This document shows positions 1 through 10,200 of a stretch of DNA of 64,000 bases, in pieces; the first letter of the stretch is position 1; every line of letters begins with the position of its first letter. Source of the DNA: Rhizobium jaguaris. GTDB lineage: Bacteria; Pseudomonadota; Alphaproteobacteria; Rhizobiales; Rhizobiaceae. The notes below the pieces were generated by a model. The model ran no database searches. It saw nothing but the letters and a program-made list of their open reading frames with translations, and was not told where the DNA came from. The DNA lies in NCBI RefSeq assembly GCF_003627755.1, contig NZ_CP032695.1, forward strand, positions 1,178,001 to 1,242,000. Direction: 5' to 3'. The position numbers and the translations under genes are program-made.

Positions 1-179
1 ATGAGCGAAAACATTCCTCGTTCCACAGGAAGAAATTGCGATAGGTCAAGGCTCTTTCCGGATGGCATGTCATAATGCCGTCGTCGGTTGAAAGCGCGTG
101 CTCTCATCGACTGGGCTTCGACGCGATACGAGGCACCCAGTCTCGAGCACACCTCTCAATTCCAACAGGAGCTTGAACT
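1..179. other. Window start, no gene recognised
   Basis: A 24-codon plus-strand frame opens at base 1 and stops at 73-75. It could be the tail of an upstream gene or chance; the peptide resembles nothing I know. The rest leads into the ribosome-binding site of the gene at 180. Confidence 0.3.
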
Positions 180-764
180 TTGCCGCGGCACATACTGATC
201 ATAGAAGCGCATCCGGACGGTCATGATCGCCATCTGTGTGGCGCGCTTGCGGATGCATACGCGACAGGTGCGACAAATGCAGGCTTTACGCTGCGCAGGC
301 TGGATATCGCCAAGCTGGATTTCCCGTTGCTTCGCTCGCGCGAAGAGTTTGAAAACGGTATGGTTCCCGAAGCACTTGCCGCTGCGGCCGAAGCTATCCA
401 ATGGGCCGAACATATCGTTGTCATCTTTCCGCTTTGGCTCGGCACCATGCCGGCAATGCTGAAGGCCTTCCTGGAGCAGGTATTTCGGCCAGGCGTCGCT
501 TTTCAATATCGCGACCGCGGTTTTGCGAAGAGGCTGCTTGCCGGCTGCTCGGCCCGGCTGATTGTCACGATGGGAATGCCAACACCCGTCTATCGATTTT
601 GGTTCGGGGGTCATGGGGTCAACGGCCTGAGACGCAGCATCCTGAATTTTGCCGGAGTTCGGCCCGTGCGGCAGACCTTTTTCGGAATGGTCGAGCAGGT
701 GGACGAGGCGGCGCGAAAGCGTTGGCTTACGAAGGTCGAAGCTCTTGGCCGTCGCGGACTATAG
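180..764 (+). CDS. Flavodoxin-fold NAD(P)H:quinone oxidoreductase
   Basis: A 194-residue protein of the NAD(P)H dehydrogenase (quinone)/MdaB/KefF flavodoxin-like group. These are cytosolic FMN or FAD enzymes that reduce quinones or similar acceptors by two electrons. The N-terminus shows the family pattern of a short beta strand followed by an Ala-His-Pro loop (residues 9-11). The mid-region has the typical Phe-Pro-Leu-Trp flavin loop followed by a Met-Pro-Ala-Met-Leu-Lys helix near residues 85-97. The start is TTG at 180, about 8 bases after AGGAG; no ATG fits as well. Length is normal. It stands alone on the plus strand, so its substrate cannot be inferred. Confidence 0.8.
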   Translation: MPRHILIIEAHPDGHDRHLCGALADAYATGATNAGFTLRRLDIAKLDFPLLRSREEFENGMVPEALAAAAEAIQWAEHIVVIFPLWLGTMPAMLKAFLEQVFRPGVAFQYRDRGFAKRLLAGCSARLIVTMGMPTPVYRFWFGGHGVNGLRRSILNFAGVRPVRQTFFGMVEQVDEAARKRWLTKVEALGRRGL

Positions 765-994
765 CTGAGTTAGTCCCCTTGGTTCAGCTCGTCTTCCTGC
801 ATCGGTGTCGGCAACCCGGAGCACGCAAGTTGCCTTCTGAAGCCTGGATTGCCTGAACAACAAGCGTGATGCGTTCGTCTCGCTTTCTGAGCCTAACTTA
901 CCGCGGACAGCCGAACCTGACGAAATCATCGCCATGCAGGGCGCCTTCTCAAGAGGTCGCCCTGCTGTTCGCATTTTACAAGATAGCCCGAGCA

Positions 995-1864
995 TCAGGC
1001 GTTAGCGACAGTCTCGGCGGCAAAATCGCGATAGGAACGCAGTGGACGGCCTAGGATCTTCGTCAGACGCTCGACATCACCAGCCTCGGGGATCATGCCA
1101 TCGCTGACATAGCGCTCCGCCATCAGGCGCATCTCATACGCCATCCACTTCGGCATGAAGGTCGCCAGATTCTGCTCGAAGCCGGTCGGATCATCGCCGC
1201 CATAGGCAACCGGGCGCCCCAGGACATCTGACCAGATCGCTGCCACAGCCGTTCCGGTTAGCGTGTCGGGACCGACCAGATTGATGGTTTCGATTGGCAG
1301 CTTGCCTGGGGCCTGGTCACGACGGATCAGTTCGATGGCTGCGACTTCGGCAATGTCGCGGGCATCGACCATGGCAACACCCTTACCTCCGATCGGCATC
1401 GGATAGAGATTGTAGTTGAAGATCACGTCCTTGATCATGAGTTCGTTGTCGATGAAGTAGGACGGACGCAGGATCGTGGCGCTGAAGCCCATCTGTTCGA
1501 TCATGCGCTCGGCCCCTGACTTCACGGCAAAGTGCGGCACGTTGACAAAGCGGTCGGCGTGAATGACCGACAGATAGACTACCCGGTCGACGCCGGACTC
1601 GCGGGCGATGTTCAGGGTAACGATCGCCTGGGTGAACTCGTCTCCCGTAACCGCATTGAGGAGGAACAACGTGCTGACGCCGGTGAAGGCTTTGCGCAGC
1701 GCGTCGATATCGAGCAGTTCTCCTTGAACAACTTCAACTGCGGCCGGGAAGTTGGCCTTTGAGGGGTCGCGGGTAAGGATGCGCACATTGGCGTCGCGCT
1801 TGACGAGTTGTTCAACGACATGGCGGCCAACGCGGCCGGTGGCGCCTGTAACGAGGATGGTCAT
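995..1864 (-). CDS. NmrA-type NAD(P)-binding protein
   Basis: A 289-residue atypical short-chain dehydrogenase of the NmrA/NAD(P)H-binding group. The start at 1864 puts the Rossmann motif TGATGRVGRHV at residues 6-16; an in-frame extension to 1966 would add 34 unlikely residues and overlap the divergent regulator. Such proteins act as NAD(P)H sensors or as NAD(P)H-dependent reductases (QOR2, azoreductase-like). No catalytic Tyr-x-x-x-Lys is obvious, as expected for the NmrA branch. It is transcribed away from the LysR gene starting at 1969, a typical regulator-target arrangement, so that LysR protein probably controls it. Confidence 0.8.
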   Translation of the reverse strand: MTILVTGATGRVGRHVVEQLVKRDANVRILTRDPSKANFPAAVEVVQGELLDIDALRKAFTGVSTLFLLNAVTGDEFTQAIVTLNIARESGVDRVVYLSVIHADRFVNVPHFAVKSGAERMIEQMGFSATILRPSYFIDNELMIKDVIFNYNLYPMPIGGKGVAMVDARDIAEVAAIELIRRDQAPGKLPIETINLVGPDTLTGTAVAAIWSDVLGRPVAYGGDDPTGFEQNLATFMPKWMAYEMRLMAERYVSDGMIPEAGDVERLTKILGRPLRSYRDFAAETVANA

Positions 1865-1968
1865 GGGATTTCTCCGTGTTGGTTTGCTTGACAGGTCGAA
1901 TATGCGTGGTTCACTGATGGTCCGATAGACAACAAAATTGGACACTCCGTCTCGTGGGTGAAACACGC

Positions 1969-2859
1969 ATGGATCTTCTTGCTCTCGCCGATTTCAATCT
2001 TGTTGCCCGCCATGGCGGCTTCGGCAAAGCCGCACGGGCCACCGGGCGGCCCAAAGCGACCCTGTCGCGTCGCGTTGCGGAGTTGGAGAGCAGCCTCGAC
2101 CTGCGCCTGTTCGAAAGGGGCACGCGCAACTTGAAGCTCACTGAGGAGGGGCGAGCGCTCTACGAGCGGACGGGCGCATTGCTCGCCGAGCTTGATGAAA
2201 CGGCATCGGCGATTGCCTCGGGAGGACAAAGACCCAGAGGAAAATTGCGCATCAGTGTGCCCTTGCTTTTCTCTCAGACCGCGATGGGAAAGATCGCTGC
2301 TGGTTTTGTTCTGCAGTGCCCGGAGGTGAGGCTCGAGGTTACGACGGAGGATCGGGCTGTCGATATGATCGAGGAAGGCTACGACTTGGTGATCCGGGTT
2401 AATCCGGATCCGGATGAGACCTTAGTCGGGCGCGCCTTTCTGCGCGACCGCCTGGTCGTTGTGGCGAGCCCTGGCCTTGCCCGTCCGGCCCCAGACCTCA
2501 ATGCCCCTGGCGTTGTTCGCGGGGTAGGCGATCGTCAGGCTTGGGACATCATGACGCCGCTTGGCCGATCAACAATCATGATCGAACCAGTCCTCGCTCT
2601 ATCATCGCTCATCATGGTCCGGGACGCGGTACGAGCGGGGTTTGGCGTGGGACGTCTCCCAGTGTCGCTGGTGAGCCACGACCTAGCCGCCGGTACCTTG
2701 GTGCATTGGGGAGATGTCGAAGGACCGGAGATTGTCCTTTGGACGCTCTACCCATCCCGGAGATTGCTGAGCGCCCGCGTGTCGGCGTTCCTCGATTATC
2801 TAAAGCAAGCCTTCCCCAGGGGAACACCGGAGGAACTGGCTGCCTATATCAGCAGATGA
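1969..2859 (+). CDS. LysR-family transcriptional regulator
   Basis: A 296-residue LysR-type regulator. The N-terminal winged helix-turn-helix spans about residues 1-60 (DFNLVARHGGFGKAARATG, then a Ser-Arg-Arg-Val-Ala-Glu-Leu-Glu recognition helix), followed by a periplasmic-binding-protein-like effector domain. I chose ATG 1969 because GGGTGA lies 7-8 bases upstream; a GTG at 1954 in the same frame is possible. It diverges from the NmrA-type gene and ends at a strong hairpin shared with the convergent exporter gene. It belongs to the subgroup usually found beside quinone reductases and NmrA proteins. The effector is unknown. Confidence 0.88.
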   Translation: MDLLALADFNLVARHGGFGKAARATGRPKATLSRRVAELESSLDLRLFERGTRNLKLTEEGRALYERTGALLAELDETASAIASGGQRPRGKLRISVPLLFSQTAMGKIAAGFVLQCPEVRLEVTTEDRAVDMIEEGYDLVIRVNPDPDETLVGRAFLRDRLVVVASPGLARPAPDLNAPGVVRGVGDRQAWDIMTPLGRSTIMIEPVLALSSLIMVRDAVRAGFGVGRLPVSLVSHDLAAGTLVHWGDVEGPEIVLWTLYPSRRLLSARVSAFLDYLKQAFPRGTPEELAAYISR

Positions 2860-2865
2860 GAACGC

Positions 2866-2890
2866 GCTGCCACCGGCTCCCGGTGGCAGC
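2866..2890. terminator. Bidirectional hairpin terminator
   Basis: A perfect 11-bp inverted repeat (GCTGCCACCGG / CCGGTGGCAGC) with a CTC loop lies between the convergent genes ending at 2859 (+) and 2917 (-). A short T-run follows on the plus side only (TTTC), so it is GC-driven. Confidence 0.75.
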
Positions 2891-2916
2891 TTTCAGACGC
2901 ATTTGGCAAAATTCCG

Positions 2917-3666
2917 CTAGAAGAGCGGTCTGACGGCCATCTCGGCTCCGAGCAGGAACAAAAGAGCAAGAAATCCGCGGCGGAAGGTCAATGGACTTAT
3001 CCGATCGCGAATGAACCGACCCGCCCACATCCCAGCCAGAGCGGGGATGACGGCGAGTACGGAGAGCGTCATCTGATCAAGCTGAAGTGCACCCTGCGCA
3101 CCGATACCTGCGGCCAGCGCGATGGTTGAAATTGTGAACGACAACCCAAGCGCCTGAACGAGATCGTCCTTTGAGAGGCCAAGCGCCTGAAGATAGGGTA
3201 CCGCTGGAAGGGTAAAAACACCGGTCACGCCTGTAATCAGGCCTGTTGCCGCGCCGATTGATGGCGACAACCAGCGTTCAATTTTCATCGGAACGTTTAG
3301 TTGACGCGCGAACAAGGTGTACAGCGAATAGAACGCAAGCGCACCTCCCAGTGTGGCCGTTGTAAGAATGGTGTCGCTGCTCGCGATGAATGATGAACCG
3401 AGCACCGTTCCGGCGATAATGGCGAGCATCATCGGCCAGAGCCTTCGCAGAATTGAACTAAAACTAGGCCCGGCGAAGAGCTGCCACACATTGGTGACGA
3501 ATGACGGAACGATCAGCAAGGTCGCCGCGGCGAGCGGCGAAATGAGGGAGCCGAGCACACCCATGGCCACCGTGGGAAGGCCCATGCCGGTAACGCCCTT
3601 GACGATGCCGGCTACGAAAAAGGTCGCGACGGTGGCGGCGATCATTGGAACAGATAGGTCTGACAT
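2917..3666 (-). CDS. TauE/SafE-type membrane exporter
   Basis: A 249-residue integral membrane protein of the sulfite exporter TauE/SafE (DUF81) family, expected to export small anions such as sulfite or sulfonate-derived products. It shows about seven or eight hydrophobic segments and the duplicated glycine-rich motif of the family: GxxKGxTGMGLPT around residues 20-33 and a second copy GAATGLITGVTGVFTLP around 140-156. Length is normal. It is transcribed away from the LysR gene starting at 3764, which is therefore its likely regulator. The exported substrate cannot be read from the sequence. Confidence 0.85.
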   Translation of the reverse strand: MSDLSVPMIAATVATFFVAGIVKGVTGMGLPTVAMGVLGSLISPLAAATLLIVPSFVTNVWQLFAGPSFSSILRRLWPMMLAIIAGTVLGSSFIASSDTILTTATLGGALAFYSLYTLFARQLNVPMKIERWLSPSIGAATGLITGVTGVFTLPAVPYLQALGLSKDDLVQALGLSFTISTIALAAGIGAQGALQLDQMTLSVLAVIPALAGMWAGRFIRDRISPLTFRRGFLALLFLLGAEMAVRPLF

Positions 3667-3763
3667 GCATCTTGGATATCAGCTGCCGCCGCACTGACAA
3701 TGCGGATCTGCCGACGGCTGGCTTCGGCTAGACCGAAGGCTAATTATTCGCTACCTTCATCCG

Positions 3764-4663
3764 GTGCGCTTCGACCTGACCGATCTTCGCCTCTTTTTAG
3801 CCGTGGTGAATGCTGGAAGCATCACCCACGGCGCGTCGGATGCCGGCCTGTCCCTTCCGGCTGCAAGCGAACGTCTCCGGGACATGGAGATAGACGGTGA
3901 GGTTGTGCTGCTGGAGCGAGGTCGACGTGGCGTAGTGCCGACGGAAGCGGGTGAAGCCCTTGCTCATCACGCGCGGGCTATCATGCATCAGATGTCGCAG
4001 ATGCGTGATGAGATTGGACAGTACGCGAAAGGGTTGCGCGCTAATGTGCGCGTCCTTGCTAACACAGCCGCGACCGCAGAGATTTTACCCACCCGGCTTG
4101 CCCCCTGGTTGGCTGCTCGTCCCCAAGTCGATGTCGAATTGCGGGAACGCCAAAGCACCGAGATCGCTAGGAGCATTTCCGCCGGGTTTGCTGAGATAGG
4201 CATACTGTCAAGTGCCGTCGAAACGGGTGGCCTCATCTTGCGACCGTTCGCTATCGACCGCCTCGTCGTCGTTGCTGCGCGCGATCACCCTCTTTCGAAA
4301 AGACCGCGTATTCGCTTTGTCGATGCGCTTGAATACCATTTTATTTCTCTGGTTGGAGGCGCCTTGCAGGACCATATCGATGCGCAGGCGGCCAAACTGG
4401 GAACCAGGCTCAAAACGCGCATAGCGCTTCGTAGCTTCGATGGCATTTGCCGTATGGCCGGTGAAGGCGTGGGTATCGGTCTCGTGCCGGAGACGGCGGC
4501 GCGACGATATAAAAGGATAACGCAGATTGGCATCCTTCCACTTCAGGATGATTGGGCGACACGGCGGCTCTCGATCTGTGTCCGCAGCGAGAAAGAGCTG
4601 ACACCGCTCGCGCTTGACCTCTTCCAGCATCTGGCGGCGGAAGAGCAACGGGAAGACCGCTAA
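3764..4663 (+). CDS. LysR-family transcriptional regulator
   Basis: A 299-residue LysR regulator starting at GTG 3764. The helix-turn-helix lies in residues 1-60 and is followed by an effector domain with a Leu-Pro turn near residue 105. The recognition helix is slightly unusual: LSLPAASERLRDMEIDGEV replaces the common Ser-Arg-x-Leu-x-x-Leu-Glu pattern with a charged insert after the Met-Glu. It diverges from the TauE-type exporter, and this LysR/TauE pairing is common in alphaproteobacteria. It probably responds to the exported anion or its precursor; that part is inference from position. Confidence 0.85.
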   Translation: MRFDLTDLRLFLAVVNAGSITHGASDAGLSLPAASERLRDMEIDGEVVLLERGRRGVVPTEAGEALAHHARAIMHQMSQMRDEIGQYAKGLRANVRVLANTAATAEILPTRLAPWLAARPQVDVELRERQSTEIARSISAGFAEIGILSSAVETGGLILRPFAIDRLVVVAARDHPLSKRPRIRFVDALEYHFISLVGGALQDHIDAQAAKLGTRLKTRIALRSFDGICRMAGEGVGIGLVPETAARRYKRITQIGILPLQDDWATRRLSICVRSEKELTPLALDLFQHLAAEEQREDR

Positions 4664-4868
4664 TTCAGGTCTTCCTCTTCAGGGCCTGTTTCACGGCGGG
4701 ACGCTCCATTCGCTTTTCATGAGACGGGACCAGCGGGGCCACCGAGCCTCCACGTCAAACCTGAGGCGCGCTCCCCACAGCCAGAAAACAAGGAGGCGTC
4801 TTCGCCGCGTCTGACGGAACGAACCTTGGCCGCGCGGGGCGCGCCGATGGGTGAACATACCGCTCGGA

Positions 4869-5801
4869 TCATGCTGTGTCTGGGACGCGGGCCGCCTTGC
4901 AAACATCAAACAGGATACGGCGTAGCCACCGATGCGCTGGATCGCCATCAAGCCGAGGATGCCAGATGGCGGATATGGCGATCCCCGGTGTTGCCACGGG
5001 CAAATCGAAGACTTCAAGTCCAAGAATGGCGACGCGGTCGACAATTGCGTCATTGCCGAGACACAGTCGCGGGACCAGCGCGACAAGGTCGGAGTCTCGC
5101 GCTATCCACAGCGCCTCGGGATGGGCGGGCACGACGGCAGCCACGGTTCTCTTCAGTCCCAGAGTGGCGAGCGCATCATCGACGGGGCCGGAAATGATGC
5201 CCCTGCGGGACACGACGACGTGGCGGCAGGCGGCATAGCGTTCCGGCGTCACCGTCCCTGCCAGCAGTGGGTGGCCTATCCTGCAAGCGCCCACGAACCT
5301 GTCCCGGAACAGCAGATGGGTCCGTATCTCCGGTGCCCTGGTGCCCAGCACGCCGACTTCCAGATCGATGGCGCCGTCGCGCAGAGACTCCGCATCCTTG
5401 TCGGGTTTTGGTACGAACACCAGCCGGACGTCGGGTGCTTCGTGAGCGATGTTGGAGAGAAGCGACGCGCCGAACAGGTCCAGAAAGCCCTCGCTGGCCC
5501 TGATGACGAATGAGCGTTCGAGCCTGGCGACATCCAGCGCTGCGGCGGCAGGCTGAAGAACGGCCCGCGTCTCCCTCGTCAGCACATGGACGCGCGCAGC
5601 CAGTTCCTCGGCATAGGGTGTCGCAACAAGGTGGCGACCGGCCTGTACCAGCAGCGGATCGCGTGTCGTCTGTCGGAGCCGGGCCAGCGTCCGGCTCATG
5701 GCCGATGGACTCAAGCCGAGACGACGCGCAGCGGCGGTCACACTCCGCTCGATCAGAAGTGCGTCGAGCGCAACAAGAAGATTGAGATCGATGTTCGACA
5801 T
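4869..5801 (-). CDS. LysR-family transcriptional regulator
   Basis: A 310-residue LysR regulator of the NodD/LeuO-like branch. It starts with Asp-Leu-Asn-Leu-Leu at residues 5-9, has a helix-turn-helix at about 17-45 (SVTAAARRLGLSPSAMSRTL), and a full-length effector domain. Starting at 5801 gives this classical N-terminus; the open frame continues to 6470 but would overlap the divergent SDR gene and adds no recognisable sequence. It is divergent from the SDR at 5934 with a 132-bp shared promoter region and is its likely regulator. Confidence 0.87.
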   Translation of the reverse strand: MSNIDLNLLVALDALLIERSVTAAARRLGLSPSAMSRTLARLRQTTRDPLLVQAGRHLVATPYAEELAARVHVLTRETRAVLQPAAAALDVARLERSFVIRASEGFLDLFGASLLSNIAHEAPDVRLVFVPKPDKDAESLRDGAIDLEVGVLGTRAPEIRTHLLFRDRFVGACRIGHPLLAGTVTPERYAACRHVVVSRRGIISGPVDDALATLGLKRTVAAVVPAHPEALWIARDSDLVALVPRLCLGNDAIVDRVAILGLEVFDLPVATPGIAISAIWHPRLDGDPAHRWLRRILFDVCKAARVPDTA

Positions 5802-5933
5802 CCTGGCACCATAGGCAACGGTCCAGATGTCAGCAAGGCGTTCAACGCAATCGTTGTTTGCTTCCTGTGCGTCTGGTGAAATCGTGGCCTGCCCGGTATC
5901 GACGATGGCGACAAAATGGAAGGGATAAGGATC

Positions 5934-6653
5934 ATGTCTATCGCCGAGCGTGGCAAGCCATCGCCAAGCATCCTGATCGTCGGCGCGTCCCGGGGCCTCG
6001 GCCACGCTATCGCGGCAGAATTCCTCAAACGGAACTGGTCCGTCGTGGGCACGGTGCGCGACAAGACAACTTGGACACCGCTTCATGACCTTGCCGAGAG
6101 GAGCGACGGAAAGCTCGAGATCGAGACTGTAGACGTCAGCGAAACCATCCAAATCGATGCAATGCGGACGCGACTGGCGAACCGGGTCTTTGACATGCTG
6201 TTTGTCAATGCCGGCACGGCGAACAGGGACCGGAACGAGACAATTGCTGATATCTCGACGGCGGAGTTTGCGCGCGTGATGGTCACGAACGCGATGGGGC
6301 CGATGCGGATCATCGAGGCCTGTCAGGACCTTGTGCCCGCCGACGGCCTCATCGGCATCATGTCTTCGGGCCAAGGCAGTGTCGCCAATAACGACAAAGG
6401 CGGTTACGAAATCTACCGCGCCAGCAAGGCGGCCCTGAACCAGTGCATGCGAAGCTACGCGGCCCGTCACGCAGGAGACTCCCGTGCGTTGCTACTGATG
6501 GCCCCCGGCTGGATCAGGACAAGGCTCGGCGGACCCAATGCTCCCTTCAGTATTGAGGAAACCATTCCGGATATCGTGGCCACGCTGCTTACAAAGAAAG
6601 GCAAGCCAGGTCTCGACTATCTCGACCGCATGGGCAAAGCGGTTGCCTGGTGA
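5934..6653 (+). CDS. Short-chain dehydrogenase/reductase
   Basis: A 239-residue SDR oxidoreductase. The nucleotide-binding motif GASRGLGHAIA lies at residues 17-27, the NAG motif in the Val-Asn-Ala-Gly stretch near residue 90, and the catalytic Tyr-x-x-x-Lys as YRASK near 155-159, preceded by a Ser in MSSGQGS. All core residues are present, so it should be an active NAD(P)(H)-dependent enzyme of unknown substrate. ATG 5934 was chosen over ATG 5916 because AAGGGATAAGG lies just upstream of it. It is divergent from the LysR gene. Confidence 0.85.
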   Translation: MSIAERGKPSPSILIVGASRGLGHAIAAEFLKRNWSVVGTVRDKTTWTPLHDLAERSDGKLEIETVDVSETIQIDAMRTRLANRVFDMLFVNAGTANRDRNETIADISTAEFARVMVTNAMGPMRIIEACQDLVPADGLIGIMSSGQGSVANNDKGGYEIYRASKAALNQCMRSYAARHAGDSRALLLMAPGWIRTRLGGPNAPFSIEETIPDIVATLLTKKGKPGLDYLDRMGKAVAW

Positions 6654-7236
6654 CCCGACGCAAGGACGAGGGATTTCCTATGAAACACGTCGGCGTTGAA
6701 GCGCATGTTACGCCACTACGACTGCCGTCGTCGTAGACCGCAAACAGAGTGGACGAAAGTTGCAGGTCGTTTAGTTCTTTTGGGCAACTGAAAAACCGTC
6801 GCATTTGCGATAGATTTCTGAGACATACCTCGACACTTGGAGAGATGCGGTTAGGAGCGCCGGGCGCTCGTCGGCGACCGCGCCGGAGCAGGCGGTTCGA
6901 CTCCGCAGCCGCAACCCTATCGCGTCTGTACATCGGCCGCACTCGATGATGACGTCGCTGCTCGCCACTATGCCGTCGCGTCTGACTAGAAACATCGCCT
7001 CCATCGGTAGGATCCACGGCACTCCCTTCCTGAGGGCGAGCATTTCCGGGCCACGGGCGGGTCGTCCAAGCCCTGTCCAACCGCGTTTGCATTGCAGCCG
7101 TCGCCGGACGCCATGAAAACGCAGTTGCCACCGCCGGCGCAGCCAGGCGGACCGTTGCCCGCGACGAGCTCACGGGCGTGGATCGGTTCGCAAATATGCG
7201 TTATTCTGAACTTTCTGGGAAAGGGTGGGGGCCCCT
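6654..7236. other. Gene-poor stretch between SDR and cyclase-like gene
   Basis: About 580 bases without an intact gene. The minus strand holds a possible decayed peroxiredoxin fragment, described separately. A purine-rich ribosome-binding site (GGGAAAGGGTGGGGG) sits at 7217-7231 for the following gene. I see no RNA gene or clear terminator. Confidence 0.5.
6771..7043 (-). pseudogene. Possible AhpC/TSA-like peroxiredoxin remnant
   Basis: A 90-codon minus-strand frame whose first third reads VPWILPMEAMFLVRRDGIVA. This resembles the Ser-Trp-Thr-Leu-Pro-Met-Pro-Ala...Arg-Asp-Gly-Ile segment near the C-terminus of thioredoxin-dependent peroxiredoxin-like (AhpC/TSA) proteins. The rest does not match and the upstream catalytic Cys region is missing, so if the match is real this is a decayed fragment. 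It could also be chance in GC-rich DNA. Confidence 0.3.
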
Positions 7237-10200
7237 ATGTCGGATAGGAGTTTGCTTGAGGCTCGGCTGATCGAGAGTTTCGCGCCACCGCCGCTGAGGC
7301 TCTTCGGCAAAGAGCCCTCCATACCGCCGGATCGCCGTATGGCCCTGTTGTGGCTCGACGTCGTCGGCTTCACCCGGATTACAACGCAATTTCTTGCACC
7401 GGGACCCGCCGGCATCGAAGATCTGGCAAACCTGCTGGAACTGCATTTCGCTGGGCTCATCGACATGATCGTCGCCCATGGCGGAGAGCCGCTGATGTTT
7501 GCGGGCGATGGCCTGCTTGCCGGCTGGCCGTGCGCTGGCTCGACCCCTTATGAGGCTCTTCTGCGCGCAGCCGCGTGCGGCCATCAAATTCTTGCCGCGT
7601 CGCGCGGTAGCTTGCCTTCGGGCGAGCCGATCGAACTCCATGCCGTGCTCGCCTTCGGGCAATGCCATACTGCCGAGATCGGAACCGGGAGCCTGCGACT
7701 CCACGTGACCGTGGGAAACGGGCTCGCTGATCTGCAAGAGGCTAGCACTACACGGGCCAAGGGACAGTTGCTGGTTTCCGCGGCTGCGCGTTCGATCCTC
7801 GGTGACGCGGCAACCGTGCAATCGGCTGGCCGCGAGGCGACGATCCTGACGTCATTGCGCGGTGCGCCCGACCCGACGCCATTGGCCATTCCGCCGCTGA
7901 CTGCGGAAGCGCGCGAACGACTTGCCAGTCTTGTGCCTCTCCCCGTCGCACGCCGCCTCGATGGCAGGCTTCTCGGTTGGACCGCCGAGCTCAGGCGCAT
8001 ATCCGTCGTGTTCGTGGCCCTCCCTCGGTTGGATCACGCTTCGTCGGACATTTTATCCCGGCTGGAGTCGATCGTTGCCGCAATCGAGCCAGAGGTCCTT
8101 GAGCAAGACGGGTTCATACAGCAACTTCGGGTGGACGAGCGCGGCGCAAACCTCGTCGTCGTTTTCGGGATTCCGCCTGTTGCGCACGCGGATGATCCGG
8201 TGCGGGCGGTGCGATGTGCCGTCGACATGCGTGATGCGCTGCGCGGCATAGGCCAGCCCAGCAGTATCGGCGTCGCGACGGGGACAGCGTTCTGCGGATT
8301 GATTGGAAACGATGTCTTCCGCGCTTGGACCACCTATGGCGAAGCGGTCAATCTTGCCGCCCGGCTCCAGGGTTTGCAGCAAGGCACGATCCAGTGCGAT
8401 GAAGCCACGGTCCGCGGGGCACAGGATGTCATATCCTTCGTCCCGATCGGTCACAGCCAGGTGCGTGGAATGGACCTCAATGTCCCCGTCTGGACACCCA
8501 GGCGGCAGGATCGCGCCGAGTTCGACGAACTGATGTATGGGCGCGAGCGAGAACTCAAGCGCATTCTGAGCGCCCTGGAAGATGCGGCCCAATCCGGCAT
8601 TTCTCGATTCGTCCTTGTCGAGGCGGAATCTGGGATGGGTAAATCACGCCTGCTGGCGGAGTTGCATCATCGTCTGGCGACCGAGCGATCCACGACTTTG
8701 GGCGGTGTCGCGGACCGGATCGAGCATCGCGTTCCTTATCGAGGCTGGCGAGGCGTGCTTACCCAACTGCTCGGTCTCGATGCCAAACAGCCGGAGTCAC
8801 AGCGGCGCGCGGCCGCTTTGAGCGCGCTCAGCCCGGAGCTGGCGCCGCGCGCAGCGCTCCTGAACCCCGTCTTGCAACTCGACTTTCCCGAATCGGCTGA
8901 ATTGGAAGCGATGAGCGCCCCCCAGCGCGTGGAGGCCCGGCTCGATTTGCTGGTTTCGCTTCTCCGGCGCGCCGCTTCCGGCGGCTCGTTGCTCGTGACG
9001 ATCGACGACGCCCAGTGGCTGGATGACGAGAGTTGGACGCTGGCGACGAAGGCCGTTCGTGCGGTGCGCGGTCTCTGTCTGGTGATGGCCATGCAGCCGA
9101 TGGAGGAGGACGCGCGGATCGAAACGCTGTCCGACGGCGGCGCGCTGCGACTGAAGCTGGACGGGCTCTCGGACGAAGAACAGGATAGGCTGGCGCTGAC
9201 CCGGCTCGGCGCGGAACGCATTTCGCCGGATCTGGCGAACCTGCTGCGTGCTCGCGCCCGGGGGCATCCCTTCTTTTGTCTCGAACTGGCCCGCGCGCTC
9301 CATGACGAAGGCTTGATCGAAGTGGTGGATGGCACCTGTCGTATCGCGCAACATTTGGCCGACGATCGCCTGCCTCTGCCGGATTCGATTCACGCCGCGG
9401 TGGCGCGCCGCATCGACCGTCTCGATCTTGAAAGCCAGGTGACGCTCAAGGTCGCAAGCGCCGCGGGTTTGCGTTTTCCGACCGCCCTTGTGGCCGCTGT
9501 CCACCCCGCCGCCAACGCCGAACAGGCAGTCGTCGGCCGCCACCTGGCGATGCACCACCGCGCGGGCATGCTGGAGCCAGACCACATCGACGAGTTGGAC
9601 GGCTACAGCTTTTGCCATGGTATCATGCGCGATGTTGCCTATGAGCTGATGCTCTACGGGCAGCGCAAGCAATTGCACCGGGCAATCGCCGACTGGTACG
9701 AGCAAAACGGCGCCCTCGACATATCACGCATCTACGCGTTGCTCGCGCATCACTTGGAGGCAGCAGGCGAACCGGTACGGGCGACTCACTATCTCAGGCT
9801 TGAAGCCGAGCGTGTTTTCGGTCTGGGATTCGTGCGGCAATCCCTTTCGATCGGCCTGCATGGTGCGGCCCTTCTCGGCTCCGAAGTGCCAGACGACGGA
9901 GCGGGGCTCCAAAGGGCGATCGGCCAGGAGATGGAGCAGATCGTCGCGCTGCTCGGCGACAGGCAACCGGCGGATCTCATCGACCTGCCGCAACTGCAGG
10001 ACGAGCATGTCGCAAGCCTTGTTCCGCTATTGCTGAGTATCGCGCCCTACGCTTACCAAAGTCAGCAGCCCGAACTGTTCGCGCTTCTCGGCACGCGATG
10101 CCTGCGCCTGACTCTCGCTCACGGCCAGGCCGGTTTCACGCCGGATGTCTACGCGATGTATTCGGTTGTCCATGCGGCGATGACCGGCGACCGACGGACG

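Noticed and set aside
5802..6470. N-terminal extension of the LysR gene at 4869-5801
   Set aside because: It covers the divergent SDR gene with intact catalytic motifs and adds no LysR homology.
8797..9705. 302-codon minus-strand frame inside the cyclase gene
   Set aside because: Opposite strand is continuous coding sequence with an ATPase domain; composition is shadow-like.
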